This document shows positions 56,986-64,000 of a stretch of DNA of 64,000 nt, in pieces. The position numbers and the translations under genes are program-made. Below the pieces are notes generated by a model. The model searched no databases. It saw nothing but the letters and a program-made list of their open reading frames with translations, and had not been told where the DNA came from. Within the stretch, counting starts at the first letter, position 1. The number at the start of each line of letters is the position of its first letter. The stretch is from CAVTWY01 sp963738575 (GTDB lineage Bacteria > Pseudomonadota > Gammaproteobacteria > Burkholderiales > Burkholderiaceae_C). The stretch spans positions 868,001-932,000 of the forward strand of contig CAVTWY010000002.1 in NCBI GenBank assembly GCA_963738575.1. Reading direction: 5' to 3'.

Positions 56986-58422
56986 GTGACCACCCTTACC
57001 CGCAGCCTGATCGCTCGCTGGGCTCAAATGGGTCCACGCTTCTTGCCTTTCGCTGACGCTGCCACGGCGGACTTGCCGCTGTCGCGTTTGCTGCGCCTGT
57101 CCCTCTTCCAAGTCTCGGTTGGCATGGCGCTGGTGCTGCTCGTCGGCACGCTCAACCGCGTGATGATCGTCGAGTTGCACGTGCCCGCGACGCTCGTGGC
57201 CGTGATGGTGTCGCTGCCGGTGCTCTACGCCCCCTTGCGCGCGCTCGTTGGCTTTCGGTCTGACACGCACCGATCAGCACTGGGATGGCGAAGAGTGCCT
57301 TTCATCTGGATGGGCACCCTGCTGCAGTTTGGTGGATTTGCCGTGATGCCCTTCGCCTTGCTCGTCTTGAGCGGCGGTGGAAACGCCAGCCAATGGCCCG
57401 CGTGGATCGGGCAACTTGGTGCTGGTTTCACGTTTTTGCTGGTGGGCGCAGGATTGCACACCACGCAAACTGCGGGCCTGGCATTGGCCACCGACTTGGC
57501 CCCGCAAGCATCACACCCCCGTGTGGTCGGTTTCATGTACGTCATGCTGCTGGTGGGCACCATGGCCAGTGCACTCATTTTTGGTGCCTTTTTGCGCGAT
57601 TTCAGCCCAGCGCGGCTGGTGCAAGTGCTGCAAGCTGCCGCGCTGACCACGATGGTGCTCAACAGCGTGGCGTTGTGGAAGCAAGAAACCAGGCGGCCAG
57701 ACCGTCACGCAAGCACCCACGCCCCGGCACCCAGCTTTTCTGAAGCTTGGCGCCCCTACATCCAAAGTCATGGCGCCCGTCGTCGCCTGGTGGCGATCAC
57801 TTTGGGCACGATGGCCTTTGGGATGCAAGACGTGCTGCTCGAACCTTATGGTGGCCAAGTGCTGGGCATGGGTGTGGGCGCCACCACCTGGCTCACCGCT
57901 GCGTTGGCCGCGGGTGGCTTGGTCGGTTTCAGTTTGGCATCGAGCATCCTTGGTCGAGGCTTTGATCCAGCACGCATGGCCCAGATCGGTGCCTGCATCG
58001 GCGTGCCAGCCTTTGCCGCCGTGCTGGCAGCCGCCGCAACGCAGTCAGTTGCGTTGTTTGGCGCCGGCGTGGCGCTGATCGGACTGAGTGCTGGCTTGTT
58101 TGGCCACGGCACCCTAACGTTGACCATGCATCACGCCCCCAAGGAGCAAGCAGGGCTTGCGCTGGGCGCTTGGGGCGCCGTGCAGGCAACCGCAGCGGGT
58201 TTGGCAGTGGCGCTTGGCGGCATCGGCCGCGACGTCATCGATGCGTTGGCTCGCCGGCAAGTGTTTGGCGACGCGCTGGACAGCCCCATCACCGGCTATG
58301 CTTTGGTGTACAGCGTCGAGATTTTGCTGCTGGGGGCAACGATCGTCGCGATGGGCAAACTCATGGCTGAGCAAAAGCCCCCGCCATCAACTTCCAACTC
58401 TTTCTACAGGAGCGCACCTTGA
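56986..58422 (+). CDS. pucC: PucC/LhaA-family antenna assembly protein
   Basis: A 478-residue membrane protein with about twelve transmembrane segments, of the bacteriochlorophyll delivery (BCD) branch of the major facilitator superfamily. Marks are LRLSLFQVSVGMALVLLVGTLNRVMIVEL at about 33-61, LRALVGFRSDTHRSALGWRRVPFIWMGT, and TMAFGMQDVLLEPYGGQVLGM. It is required for LH2 assembly in Rhodobacter. A GTG start is used; an ATG at 57028 would skip 14 residues. It follows pucA after the hairpin. Confidence 0.93.
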   Translation: MTTLTRSLIARWAQMGPRFLPFADAATADLPLSRLLRLSLFQVSVGMALVLLVGTLNRVMIVELHVPATLVAVMVSLPVLYAPLRALVGFRSDTHRSALGWRRVPFIWMGTLLQFGGFAVMPFALLVLSGGGNASQWPAWIGQLGAGFTFLLVGAGLHTTQTAGLALATDLAPQASHPRVVGFMYVMLLVGTMASALIFGAFLRDFSPARLVQVLQAAALTTMVLNSVALWKQETRRPDRHASTHAPAPSFSEAWRPYIQSHGARRRLVAITLGTMAFGMQDVLLEPYGGQVLGMGVGATTWLTAALAAGGLVGFSLASSILGRGFDPARMAQIGACIGVPAFAAVLAAAATQSVALFGAGVALIGLSAGLFGHGTLTLTMHHAPKEQAGLALGAWGAVQATAAGLAVALGGIGRDVIDALARRQVFGDALDSPITGYALVYSVEILLLGATIVAMGKLMAEQKPPPSTSNSFYRSAP

Positions 58423-58520
58423 AGGTTCATCAGATTCTCATCATTGTCTGGGTCGTTGTTTTTGGAATGTGGCTGTTCCGCCAGTTCGCCAACCACAACA
58501 AAGACAGAGACAACCCGTAG
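58419..58520 (+). CDS. Small single-span membrane protein (33 aa) after pucC
   Basis: A 33-residue frame starting with TTG that overlaps the pucC stop, with AGGAG eight bases before it. The sequence begins MKVHQILIIVWVVVFGMWLF and ends in a charged tail RQFANHNKDRDNP: one transmembrane helix with a polar C-terminus. It ends nine bases before the converging orf71. The ribosome-binding site, coupling and membrane-helix pattern support a real protein, perhaps an antenna-assembly helper. I know of no named family for it. Confidence 0.6.
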   Translation: MKVHQILIIVWVVVFGMWLFRQFANHNKDRDNP

Positions 58521-58529
58521 GCACGGGCG

Positions 58530-58745
58530 TCAGCTTGGTTTGCGCCTGCCCAGAAACTCGAGGGCAGCGCTGGCCAGCAGTGCGCTGATCGCTGCGCCGT
58601 TGATGGCGGCTATGACACCCATCAATAGGCCGCCGAGCTGGGTGCCAAAGCCAAAGCTGAACCACCCCCCCGCTGCGCTAGCGGCACCGGCGATGGCCCA
58701 CGTGATGGCCCGTGCAGGATCAAGCGAATAGCGTGCGATGCTCAT
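58530..58745 (-). CDS. Conserved-looking two-span membrane protein (71 aa)
   Basis: A 71-residue protein with two hydrophobic segments (AITWAIAGAASAAGGWFSFGF and a following LLMGVIAAINGAAISALLAS) rich in Gly and Ala, and a basic end LGRRKPS. The start overlaps the bciB stop (ATGA), so it is the last gene of the acsF-puhE-crtI-crtB-orf48-bciB operon. Function unknown; cotranscription with pigment genes suggests a photosynthetic-membrane role. Confidence 0.72.
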   Translation of the reverse strand: MSIARYSLDPARAITWAIAGAASAAGGWFSFGFGTQLGGLLMGVIAAINGAAISALLASAALEFLGRRKPS

Positions 58746-59953
58746 GACTCTTTCCTTTCTTTGTTAGACAAGCCGTACGGCGCCACCAGCGCCCAAACGT
58801 GCGCAGGCACCATGTTGCGCATCTTGCGTGGCGCCTCGCGCTCCAGGTGCAACACCGTCTCGATGGCTTTCATCTCAACCCGTGCGCGCGCAAACTCCAG
58901 CCCCCGCGGGCCAACCCGAGGCATCAACCAGCCGACGATGGGCTTCATCCAAGCGGGCATGCGGCGAAGGGGCAGCCCCCCGGCGGCACGCTTCACGTTG
59001 GCCATGAAACCTCGCACCGCACCAGCGCGCCGACCGGCGCTTGACAATCCGCTGGTCTGCAGTTCGTCCCCCAACAACGACATCAGCTCTTCGCCACGCT
59101 GATTGCGCACGATCAACCACTGCTCACCGCGCCCACCCATGTAGCCCACAGTCAGGTCAGACAACGCGTTGGTGTAGTCCACGCATGTGCGGCAGGTCAG
59201 CGGAAAGAAATCACGGGGCAACGTGGACAAGGGAAGCTGCAGAAAAGGAATCTCCCGTTTGGTGCCATCGGTGAACCGAACTTCAACGTGGTAGTCAGCA
59301 CGAAATTCGAGGTAGGTGATGGTTTCAGGGTTCTCGCTGATCAGCCCCAAGAAGGTGTGGAAGTTTTGGGTGCTGGTGTTGTCAGAACAAGGCGTGCCGA
59401 TGACGTAGAGACGCTCGAAGCCAAACTCTGCTTCCAGCGCGCGCAGTGCATACACCTGGCAAGGAATGCCCACCACGGCCAGCCGCTTGAAACCACGCGC
59501 ACGGGCCGGCTCCAGCAACGCCAGCAGTGGCGCGTACCCCATCTTCATGCCACGGCAGAGCGCCATGTCCTCGGCACGGGTCACCAGCATGGGCTCGGGC
59601 TGCCAACGATCACCTGCAGCTGACGTCATGGCAAGCACAGCGTCAACCGCCCCGGTCTCCAGCAAACGTTCCCCAATGCGCGTGGTGATGCCGCTCCACT
59701 GCGCGCCCTCGCGCGGGGCTTTCAGCGTTGCGCGCACCATTCGGCGATGCACACCAAAGTGCAACTCACCGCCGCGCTGTGCCTCACGCGCTCGGCCGTG
59801 CACCCGCTGCTCAGCGCGCGGGTAGTCAGGCCGGATGAACTGACAGGCGTGACCACAGCGGTTTGGATCTGACGAGCGCGAAACGCCGCAGTCGGTGCAC
59901 AGGGCACGTGCGGGTGCAGCTGCCACCAATGGGGGCATAGCGTCACGCCGCAT
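58742..59953 (-). CDS. bciB: BciB-type divinyl (proto)chlorophyllide 8-vinyl reductase (F420-hydrogenase beta family)
   Basis: A 403-residue iron-sulfur flavoprotein of the coenzyme F420 hydrogenase/dehydrogenase beta family, to which BciB belongs. It would reduce the 8-vinyl group during bacteriochlorophyll synthesis using ferredoxin. Cysteines in ALCTDCGVSR, NRCGHACQF, GIPCQVYAL, GTPCSDN and LTCRTCVDY provide ligands for two clusters. ATG 59953 has GAAGG upstream and overlaps orf48 by 11 bases; an ATG at 59938 is the alternative. BciB versus another family reductase is inferred from the pigment-gene context. Confidence 0.82.
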   Translation of the reverse strand: MRRDAMPPLVAAAPARALCTDCGVSRSSDPNRCGHACQFIRPDYPRAEQRVHGRAREAQRGGELHFGVHRRMVRATLKAPREGAQWSGITTRIGERLLETGAVDAVLAMTSAAGDRWQPEPMLVTRAEDMALCRGMKMGYAPLLALLEPARARGFKRLAVVGIPCQVYALRALEAEFGFERLYVIGTPCSDNTSTQNFHTFLGLISENPETITYLEFRADYHVEVRFTDGTKREIPFLQLPLSTLPRDFFPLTCRTCVDYTNALSDLTVGYMGGRGEQWLIVRNQRGEELMSLLGDELQTSGLSSAGRRAGAVRGFMANVKRAAGGLPLRRMPAWMKPIVGWLMPRVGPRGLEFARARVEMKAIETVLHLEREAPRKMRNMVPAHVWALVAPYGLSNKERKES

Positions 59954-60089
59954 CACGGCCTTCGTGCTTCTCGGCGTCTTCACGCTTCTTGCGCTCTCGC
60001 GCAAGGTCTCTGAATTGCCACCACGCAAAAGCCACGGCACCGCCAAACACCAACACCACCTCCACCAAAATCAGCGGCAGGTGTGTCAT
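59943..60089 (-). CDS. Small single-span membrane protein (48 aa) between crtB and bciB
   Basis: A 48-residue frame whose ATG overlaps the crtB stop (ATGA) and whose end overlaps the bciB start. It has one hydrophobic helix (LPLILVEVVLVFGGAVAFAW) followed by a strongly charged tail (RDLARERKKREDAEKHEG). It fills what would otherwise be a 130-base gap in an operon without gaps, which argues for a real gene. Function unknown; no family known to me. Confidence 0.68.
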   Translation of the reverse strand: MTHLPLILVEVVLVFGGAVAFAWWQFRDLARERKKREDAEKHEGRDAA

Positions 60090-61111
60090 GCGACAGCTTG
60101 CAACACTCCGCGCTGCCGTTCGGCTTGGCGCTCAAACAGGTCGATCACGCGGACCGTGCGTTGGTAAAACGTGCGGTTTGGACGCTCGCCCGACGCCGCA
60201 GCATCAACCAGAAAGCGCACGGCGGGCAGCGGCGGGCTCGCCCCGCCCGCATCCATGGGATGTCCGGGTGCAACCCAGAAGGCGGTGCAGCCTCGCACAA
60301 GCAAGGCAATCTTTCGCCCACGACTGACAACGGTTCGCGTGGTCACCGAATCGTGCCCGGCCGCAGCCAGCGTGCTGCCGATTTCGGCGTACACCAAGCG
60401 CGCCGCGTGGATGGCCGCGCGGCAGTCACGCGGTAGGTCAACCACACCGCACTCGGCGCGCGCATACAGGTGCTCAGCCTCGGCCAGCAGGCGCGCCACC
60501 AACCTGGCCACGCGAGCATCAAACTTTGGCGCATCAAGCCATGCGTCAGGGTCAAGTCCCACCTCGCGCATCCACGCCAGCGGCAAGTACAGGCGCTTGT
60601 TACGCGCGTCTTCGCCCACATCGCGTGCAATGTTCGTGAGTTGCATCGCCACACCCAGTTCACAGGCACGGGCGAGTGCGCGCGGGTCTCGCGTCTCCAT
60701 CACCAACGCCATCATCGCCCCCACGGTGCCCGCCACGCGTGCAGCGTAGGCATGCAGATCTTCCAGGGTTTCATAGCGGCGACCCTCAGCGTCCCAGGCG
60801 AAGCCCTCCAAAAGCGCGTCGAGCAACGATCGTGGCAGTCGCTTCGCCTCCACCACCTGCGCCAGGGCACGGTCGGCCACGTCGGCGCCGGGCGTGCCAA
60901 GGTAGATTGCATCAAGCCGAGCACGCAGCTGCAGCAGTGCCCGGGCGGGCTCGGCGCTGGTGTCGATGGCATCGTCAGCGACACGGCAGAAAGCGTAGAG
61001 TGCCGTCGCTGGTGCGCGCACGCGCGACGGTAGCGCCATGGAGGCCAGGAAGAATGACTTGGATCCACCACGCATCATGTCGCGGCAGGCTTCTTGCTCA
61101 TCCATGCTCAT
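60086..61111 (-). CDS. crtB: Phytoene synthase
   Basis: Joins two geranylgeranyl diphosphates to phytoene, the first carotenoid step. The 341-residue protein carries both Mg-binding aspartate motifs: AFCRVADDAIDT (about residue 41) and QLTNIARDVGEDA (about 160), plus LYLPLAWMREVGLD and the KSFFLASMALP start. The start overlaps the crtI stop (ATGA). Length is near the 300-350 of proteobacterial CrtB. Confidence 0.96.
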   Translation of the reverse strand: MSMDEQEACRDMMRGGSKSFFLASMALPSRVRAPATALYAFCRVADDAIDTSAEPARALLQLRARLDAIYLGTPGADVADRALAQVVEAKRLPRSLLDALLEGFAWDAEGRRYETLEDLHAYAARVAGTVGAMMALVMETRDPRALARACELGVAMQLTNIARDVGEDARNKRLYLPLAWMREVGLDPDAWLDAPKFDARVARLVARLLAEAEHLYARAECGVVDLPRDCRAAIHAARLVYAEIGSTLAAAGHDSVTTRTVVSRGRKIALLVRGCTAFWVAPGHPMDAGGASPPLPAVRFLVDAAASGERPNRTFYQRTVRVIDLFERQAERQRGVLQAVA

Positions 61112-62643
61112 GAACGCACTCCTGAAAAGGCGGCAATCGGCGGCAGCACCGACTCCAGCGCCTTGGCTGACATCAGCACACCCGGGATGCCAGCGCCCGG
61201 ATGGGTGCCCGCGCCGACCATGAACAAACCGGGCACGTCTTCGCTGCGGTTGTGGGGCCGGAACCATGCACTTTGCAGCAGCAGAGGTTCCAGGCCGAAG
61301 GCGGCACCTTTGTACGACAACAAACGGTCTTGAAAATCGAGCGGCGTCATCACCTTGGACACGACCAAATTTGACGAAAGGCCAGGCAACAAGGTGTCCT
61401 CTAAGCGCTTTTGAATGGCCAAGCGGTAGCGCTCGGCGATGGCGGGCCAATCGGTGCCGCTGTCCAAGTGGGGCACGGGCGAGAGCACATAAAACGTGTC
61501 GCAACCAGGTGGCGCCATGGAATCGTCACTGGCGCTGGGGCGATGCAGGTAAAGGCTGAAGTCGTCAGCCAGGTGGTGGCGTTTGAAGATGTCGTTGAGC
61601 AAGGCCTCGTAGCGTGGGCCCAGCACCATGGTGTGATGCGGCACATCGTGGTACTGACGGTTGACACCAAAGTACCAAACGAACAAAGACATCGAATAGC
61701 GCGCCCGGTCTAGTTTGCGGTCCGTCCAAACGTGCCGGTGCTCGGGGGCAACAAGATTGCGGTACGTCCATGCGGTGTCTGCATTGCTAACGACAATGTC
61801 AGCGTTGATGCGTTCGCCACCTTTCAGCACCACGCCACGTGCGCGCCCGCCCTCCACCACGATGCGCTCCACCGTGGCGTTGCAGCGCACCGTCACGCCC
61901 AATTGCGTCAACAGCTTCATCAGGCCCTGCACCAGTGCGCCTGTGCCCCCCACGGCCCAGTGCACCCCGAAGCGACGCTCAAGTTGATTGATGAGGCTGT
62001 AGGTGCAGGTGACCGACGAGGGGTTGCCCCCAATCAGCAGGGGGTGAAACGAGAACACGGTGCGCAACTTGGGGTCGCGAAAATGACTCGCCACCATGCT
62101 TCGGATGGTTCGCCACGAGCGCATCTTGACAAGTGCCGGGATGGCTGACACGAGGTCACCGAGCGAATCAAATGCGGTAGCACCCAACTCTTCAAAGCCG
62201 ATTCGGTAGCAGCGCTCGGCCTCGGCCATGAAGCTGTCGTACCCTTTCACGTCCGTCGGGCAGATGCGGGCCACCTCAGCGCGCATGCGGTCAGGGTTGC
62301 CGCTGTAGTCAAACCACGTACCGTCGTCAAAGCGGATGCGATAAAACGGGTCAAGCGCCTTGAGTGTGACGTCGTCTTCAAGGCGACGCCCCGCCAGCGT
62401 CCACAGCTCTTCAAACAATTGCGGGACGGTGACAATGGTGGGGCCCATGTCGAACGTGAAGCCATCCTCGCGGTGCACCGAAGCGCGGCCACCCGGCGCG
62501 TCAAGCTTTTCTAGCACCTGAACGCGCCAGCCCTTGCACGCCAATCGCACCGCCGCCGCCAGGCCGCCAAAACCCGAACCGATAACAATGGCCGTGGGCG
62601 CGCCCTCGCGCGCAAGCAGCAGGTGGTGATTTTCTGATTTCAT
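61108..62643 (-). CDS. crtI: Phytoene desaturase
   Basis: A 511-residue FAD enzyme of the bacterial CrtI family that desaturates phytoene to neurosporene or lycopene; the number of steps cannot be read. Motifs: FAD site AIVIGSGFGGLAAAVRLA (residue 18), GGRASVHREDGFTFDMGPT, and the C-terminal family signature LFMVGAGTHPGAGIPGVLMSAK. The start overlaps the puhE stop (ATGA). Coupled to crtB. Confidence 0.95.
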   Translation of the reverse strand: MKSENHHLLLAREGAPTAIVIGSGFGGLAAAVRLACKGWRVQVLEKLDAPGGRASVHREDGFTFDMGPTIVTVPQLFEELWTLAGRRLEDDVTLKALDPFYRIRFDDGTWFDYSGNPDRMRAEVARICPTDVKGYDSFMAEAERCYRIGFEELGATAFDSLGDLVSAIPALVKMRSWRTIRSMVASHFRDPKLRTVFSFHPLLIGGNPSSVTCTYSLINQLERRFGVHWAVGGTGALVQGLMKLLTQLGVTVRCNATVERIVVEGGRARGVVLKGGERINADIVVSNADTAWTYRNLVAPEHRHVWTDRKLDRARYSMSLFVWYFGVNRQYHDVPHHTMVLGPRYEALLNDIFKRHHLADDFSLYLHRPSASDDSMAPPGCDTFYVLSPVPHLDSGTDWPAIAERYRLAIQKRLEDTLLPGLSSNLVVSKVMTPLDFQDRLLSYKGAAFGLEPLLLQSAWFRPHNRSEDVPGLFMVGAGTHPGAGIPGVLMSAKALESVLPPIAAFSGVRS

Positions 62644-63404
62644 AGGGATGTTGGTGCGGGCGTTCGCACAGCCCAGCGCCACAGGGCCAGCGCCGACAAC
62701 GGCGTGACCATCAAGAGGTGTTCAATCAAGGCCAGCACCAACATCGATGCCACCAGCAGCAAACCGACTCGTTCGGCACCGCCCGTTTGAACGGCGGCCA
62801 CGATCATCATCGCTGCCGCAACGCCACCCGCCAGCATCGACAGCGGCAACAAGGCGTTGAAAGAACGATGGCGGAAGTAGCTGCCCAGGTACAGCAGGTG
62901 CGGCGGCAAGAACTCCTCGCCGCGGTTGCGCACGCCCAGGAATAGATTCAACTTGGCGGAAAGGCGCATCACCCAAAGCAGCGCAAAGGTCCATGTCGCG
63001 ACTTGGTTGATACCGCCCCAGGTGAGCGCCGCCAACCCCAGGCCCGTCGCAATGAGGGCCAGCTCATGCCAGAGTATGGCCATCACGGCCTCGTTGAAGC
63101 GCGTTGGCCCGTGCAGCGGGGCACTGCAGGCTTGTTTTCGAGGGCCCGTGAGCCAACCGGTGAGAAACGACAACTCGTGCCAGCCCCACACCAACACAGC
63201 ACAGCTGAAGGCGGCGTACGCACCTGCCACGCTGGCGTTGTTGGCACTGCGGACGATGCAGATCAGTGCGCCCACCGCGATCAGGGTTGATAGGGCCAAA
63301 CTCCAGCGAAACGTGCCGCGCGGCATGCCGTCGAGCAGCATCACAACGCCAGTGCCAAACCACCAGACGAAAAGCGCAAACAGCAAGGGAAGCGCGTAGT
63401 CCAT
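62640..63404 (-). CDS. puhE: Photosynthetic complex assembly protein PuhE (DUF3623)
   Basis: A 254-residue protein with about seven transmembrane segments and the DUF3623/PuhE pattern: LFALFVWWFGTGVVMLLDG at the start, CAVLVWGWHELSFLTG, RFNEAVMAILWHELAL, NLFLGVRNRGEEFLPPHLLYLGSYF. PuhE affects reaction-centre/LH1 assembly and bacteriochlorophyll synthesis in Rhodobacter. It follows acsF, as in other proteobacterial photosynthesis clusters; the next genes in those clusters (hemA) are replaced here by crtI-crtB. Confidence 0.92.
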   Translation of the reverse strand: MDYALPLLFALFVWWFGTGVVMLLDGMPRGTFRWSLALSTLIAVGALICIVRSANNASVAGAYAAFSCAVLVWGWHELSFLTGWLTGPRKQACSAPLHGPTRFNEAVMAILWHELALIATGLGLAALTWGGINQVATWTFALLWVMRLSAKLNLFLGVRNRGEEFLPPHLLYLGSYFRHRSFNALLPLSMLAGGVAAAMMIVAAVQTGGAERVGLLLVASMLVLALIEHLLMVTPLSALALWRWAVRTPAPTSL

Positions 63405-63422
63405 CTCAGCAACCGCCGTGTG

Positions 63423-64000
63423 TCACCAAGCCGGCGCCACGCGCATTTGCGCGGGCAGGTCGTGACGGTGCACCGGCATGCAATAAAGCCTGGCAAACGT
63501 GGTGGCACCCACAACTGCCCAGCCCGCGCGCTTGGCGAGGCCCATTACACCACCCTGCGCCTTGGCCGCGGCGATGCCATCGCTGACCTGCAGCAGGCGG
63601 CGCAGGCCGGTACGGAAGGACTCGTTGTTGGTGTCGAGTGAAATCGGGAAGACCTGTTTCGAAATCTCGGTGGTGATGTCAAACACCTCATAGTCGTACT
63701 TGTCGGGATCAATGCCCATGGCGATGTGCAAGGCGGGCCGCGTGTGGTCACGCACAAACATCGTTGCGTACACCGCCAGCAAAAAGAAACGCACCCAGAG
63801 CAAGTTGAAGCCTGACAGCAGCTTGGGCTGGGCGCGCATGATCAGTGCAAACGATTCGCCATGGCGGAATTCATCGTTGCACCAGCGCTCGAACCATTTG
63901 AAGATCGGATGAAAGCGTTTTTCGGGGTGGCGCTCGAGCTGGCGGAAGATCGTGATGTAACGCGCGTAGCCGATCTTTTCGGACAAGTACGTGGCGTAGA
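63423..64000 (-). CDS. acsF: Oxygen-dependent Mg-protoporphyrin IX monomethyl ester cyclase AcsF (3' part only)
   Basis: The frame runs to the window edge and is open, so only the C-terminal 192 residues are seen. They contain the di-iron-site segments YLSEKIGYARYITIFRQLER and WCNDEFRHGESFALIMRAQP, the AcsF/Aci hallmark. The enzyme forms the isocyclic ring with O2, so this phototroph can make bacteriochlorophyll in air. It leads into puhE after 18 bases. Completeness upstream cannot be judged. Confidence 0.94.
   Translation of the reverse strand, partial: YATYLSEKIGYARYITIFRQLERHPEKRFHPIFKWFERWCNDEFRHGESFALIMRAQPKLLSGFNLLWVRFFLLAVYATMFVRDHTRPALHIAMGIDPDKYDYEVFDITTEISKQVFPISLDTNNESFRTGLRRLLQVSDGIAAAKAQGGVMGLAKRAGWAVVGATTFARLYCMPVHRHDLPAQMRVAPAW

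Overview
The window reads as a chromosomal segment of a phototrophic betaproteobacterium, most likely Burkholderiales of the Comamonadaceae/Rubrivivax-Rhodoferax-Limnohabitans type. The reasons are the GC-rich coding sequence, the many Bug (tripartite tricarboxylate) receptors, a glnA-(DUF4124 gene)-ntrB-ntrC order typical of that group, a MobA-type 3-hydroxybenzoate hydroxylase, and, at the right end, part of a bacteriochlorophyll/carotenoid photosynthesis gene cluster. The affiliation is inference. No rRNA, tRNA, complete insertion sequence or CRISPR array was recognised.

Layout. 1-3431: end of an ABC exporter, then thyA, a DMT-family transporter and folA. 3432-4442: a small accessory patch with a MazEF-like toxin-antitoxin pair and the stump of a HAD hydrolase. 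4443-9407: gamma-glutamyltransferase, 3-hydroxybenzoate 4-monooxygenase and a Bug receptor. 9483-13122: catabolic module 1 (isocitrate-lyase-family lyase, LeuD-like and LeuC-like hydro-lyase subunits, divergent IclR regulator). 13215-19143: tannase-family esterase with divergent MarR regulator, exonuclease III, isochorismatase-family hydrolase with GlxA/AraC regulator, and a PHB-depolymerase-like lipoprotein. 19240-24153: the nitrogen operon glnA-DUF4124-ntrB-ntrC with a sigma54/NtrC-type promoter. 24154-33728: a CinA-type protein, a tightly packed four-gene unit (sterol desaturase, polysaccharide deacetylase, YVTN propeller, AIM24), and a divergent two-subunit NAD-linked formate dehydrogenase.

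33767-45622: catabolic module 2, a nearly gapless operon on the minus strand (GntR regulator, substrate-binding protein, LivH-M-G-F, Bug receptor, LeuC-like, LeuD-like, cyclic amidohydrolase, fumarate-reductase-like flavoprotein, isocitrate-lyase-family lyase). Modules 1 and 2 share three enzyme families plus a Bug receptor. That combination is the logic of the lower nicotinate-fermentation pathway (dimethylmaleate hydratase plus dimethylmalate lyase), so both probably degrade substituted malate/maleate-type acids. Three conserved genes, one in module 1, one in module 2 and one just beyond module 2, carry single-base frameshifts.

45641-56186: a MoaD-like/BNR-propeller pair, a D-amino-acid-oxidase-fold flavoprotein, a TAXI-type TRAP transporter with DUF1850, an ankyrin protein, a HbpS/GlcG-like protein, a FixLJ/TtrSR-like two-component system and a redoxin.

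56187-64000: photosynthesis genes. pucB-pucA-pucC and a 33-codon membrane ORF run on the plus strand. acsF-puhE-crtI-crtB-orf48-bciB-orf71 run toward them on the minus strand with ATGA overlaps. The puc promoter carries a PpsR/CrtJ-type TGT-N12-ACA site, and a long hairpin separates pucA from pucC. Together these genes make antenna polypeptides, antenna assembly factors, carotenoid (CrtB, CrtI) and bacteriochlorophyll (oxygen-dependent AcsF ring cyclase, BciB vinyl reductase).
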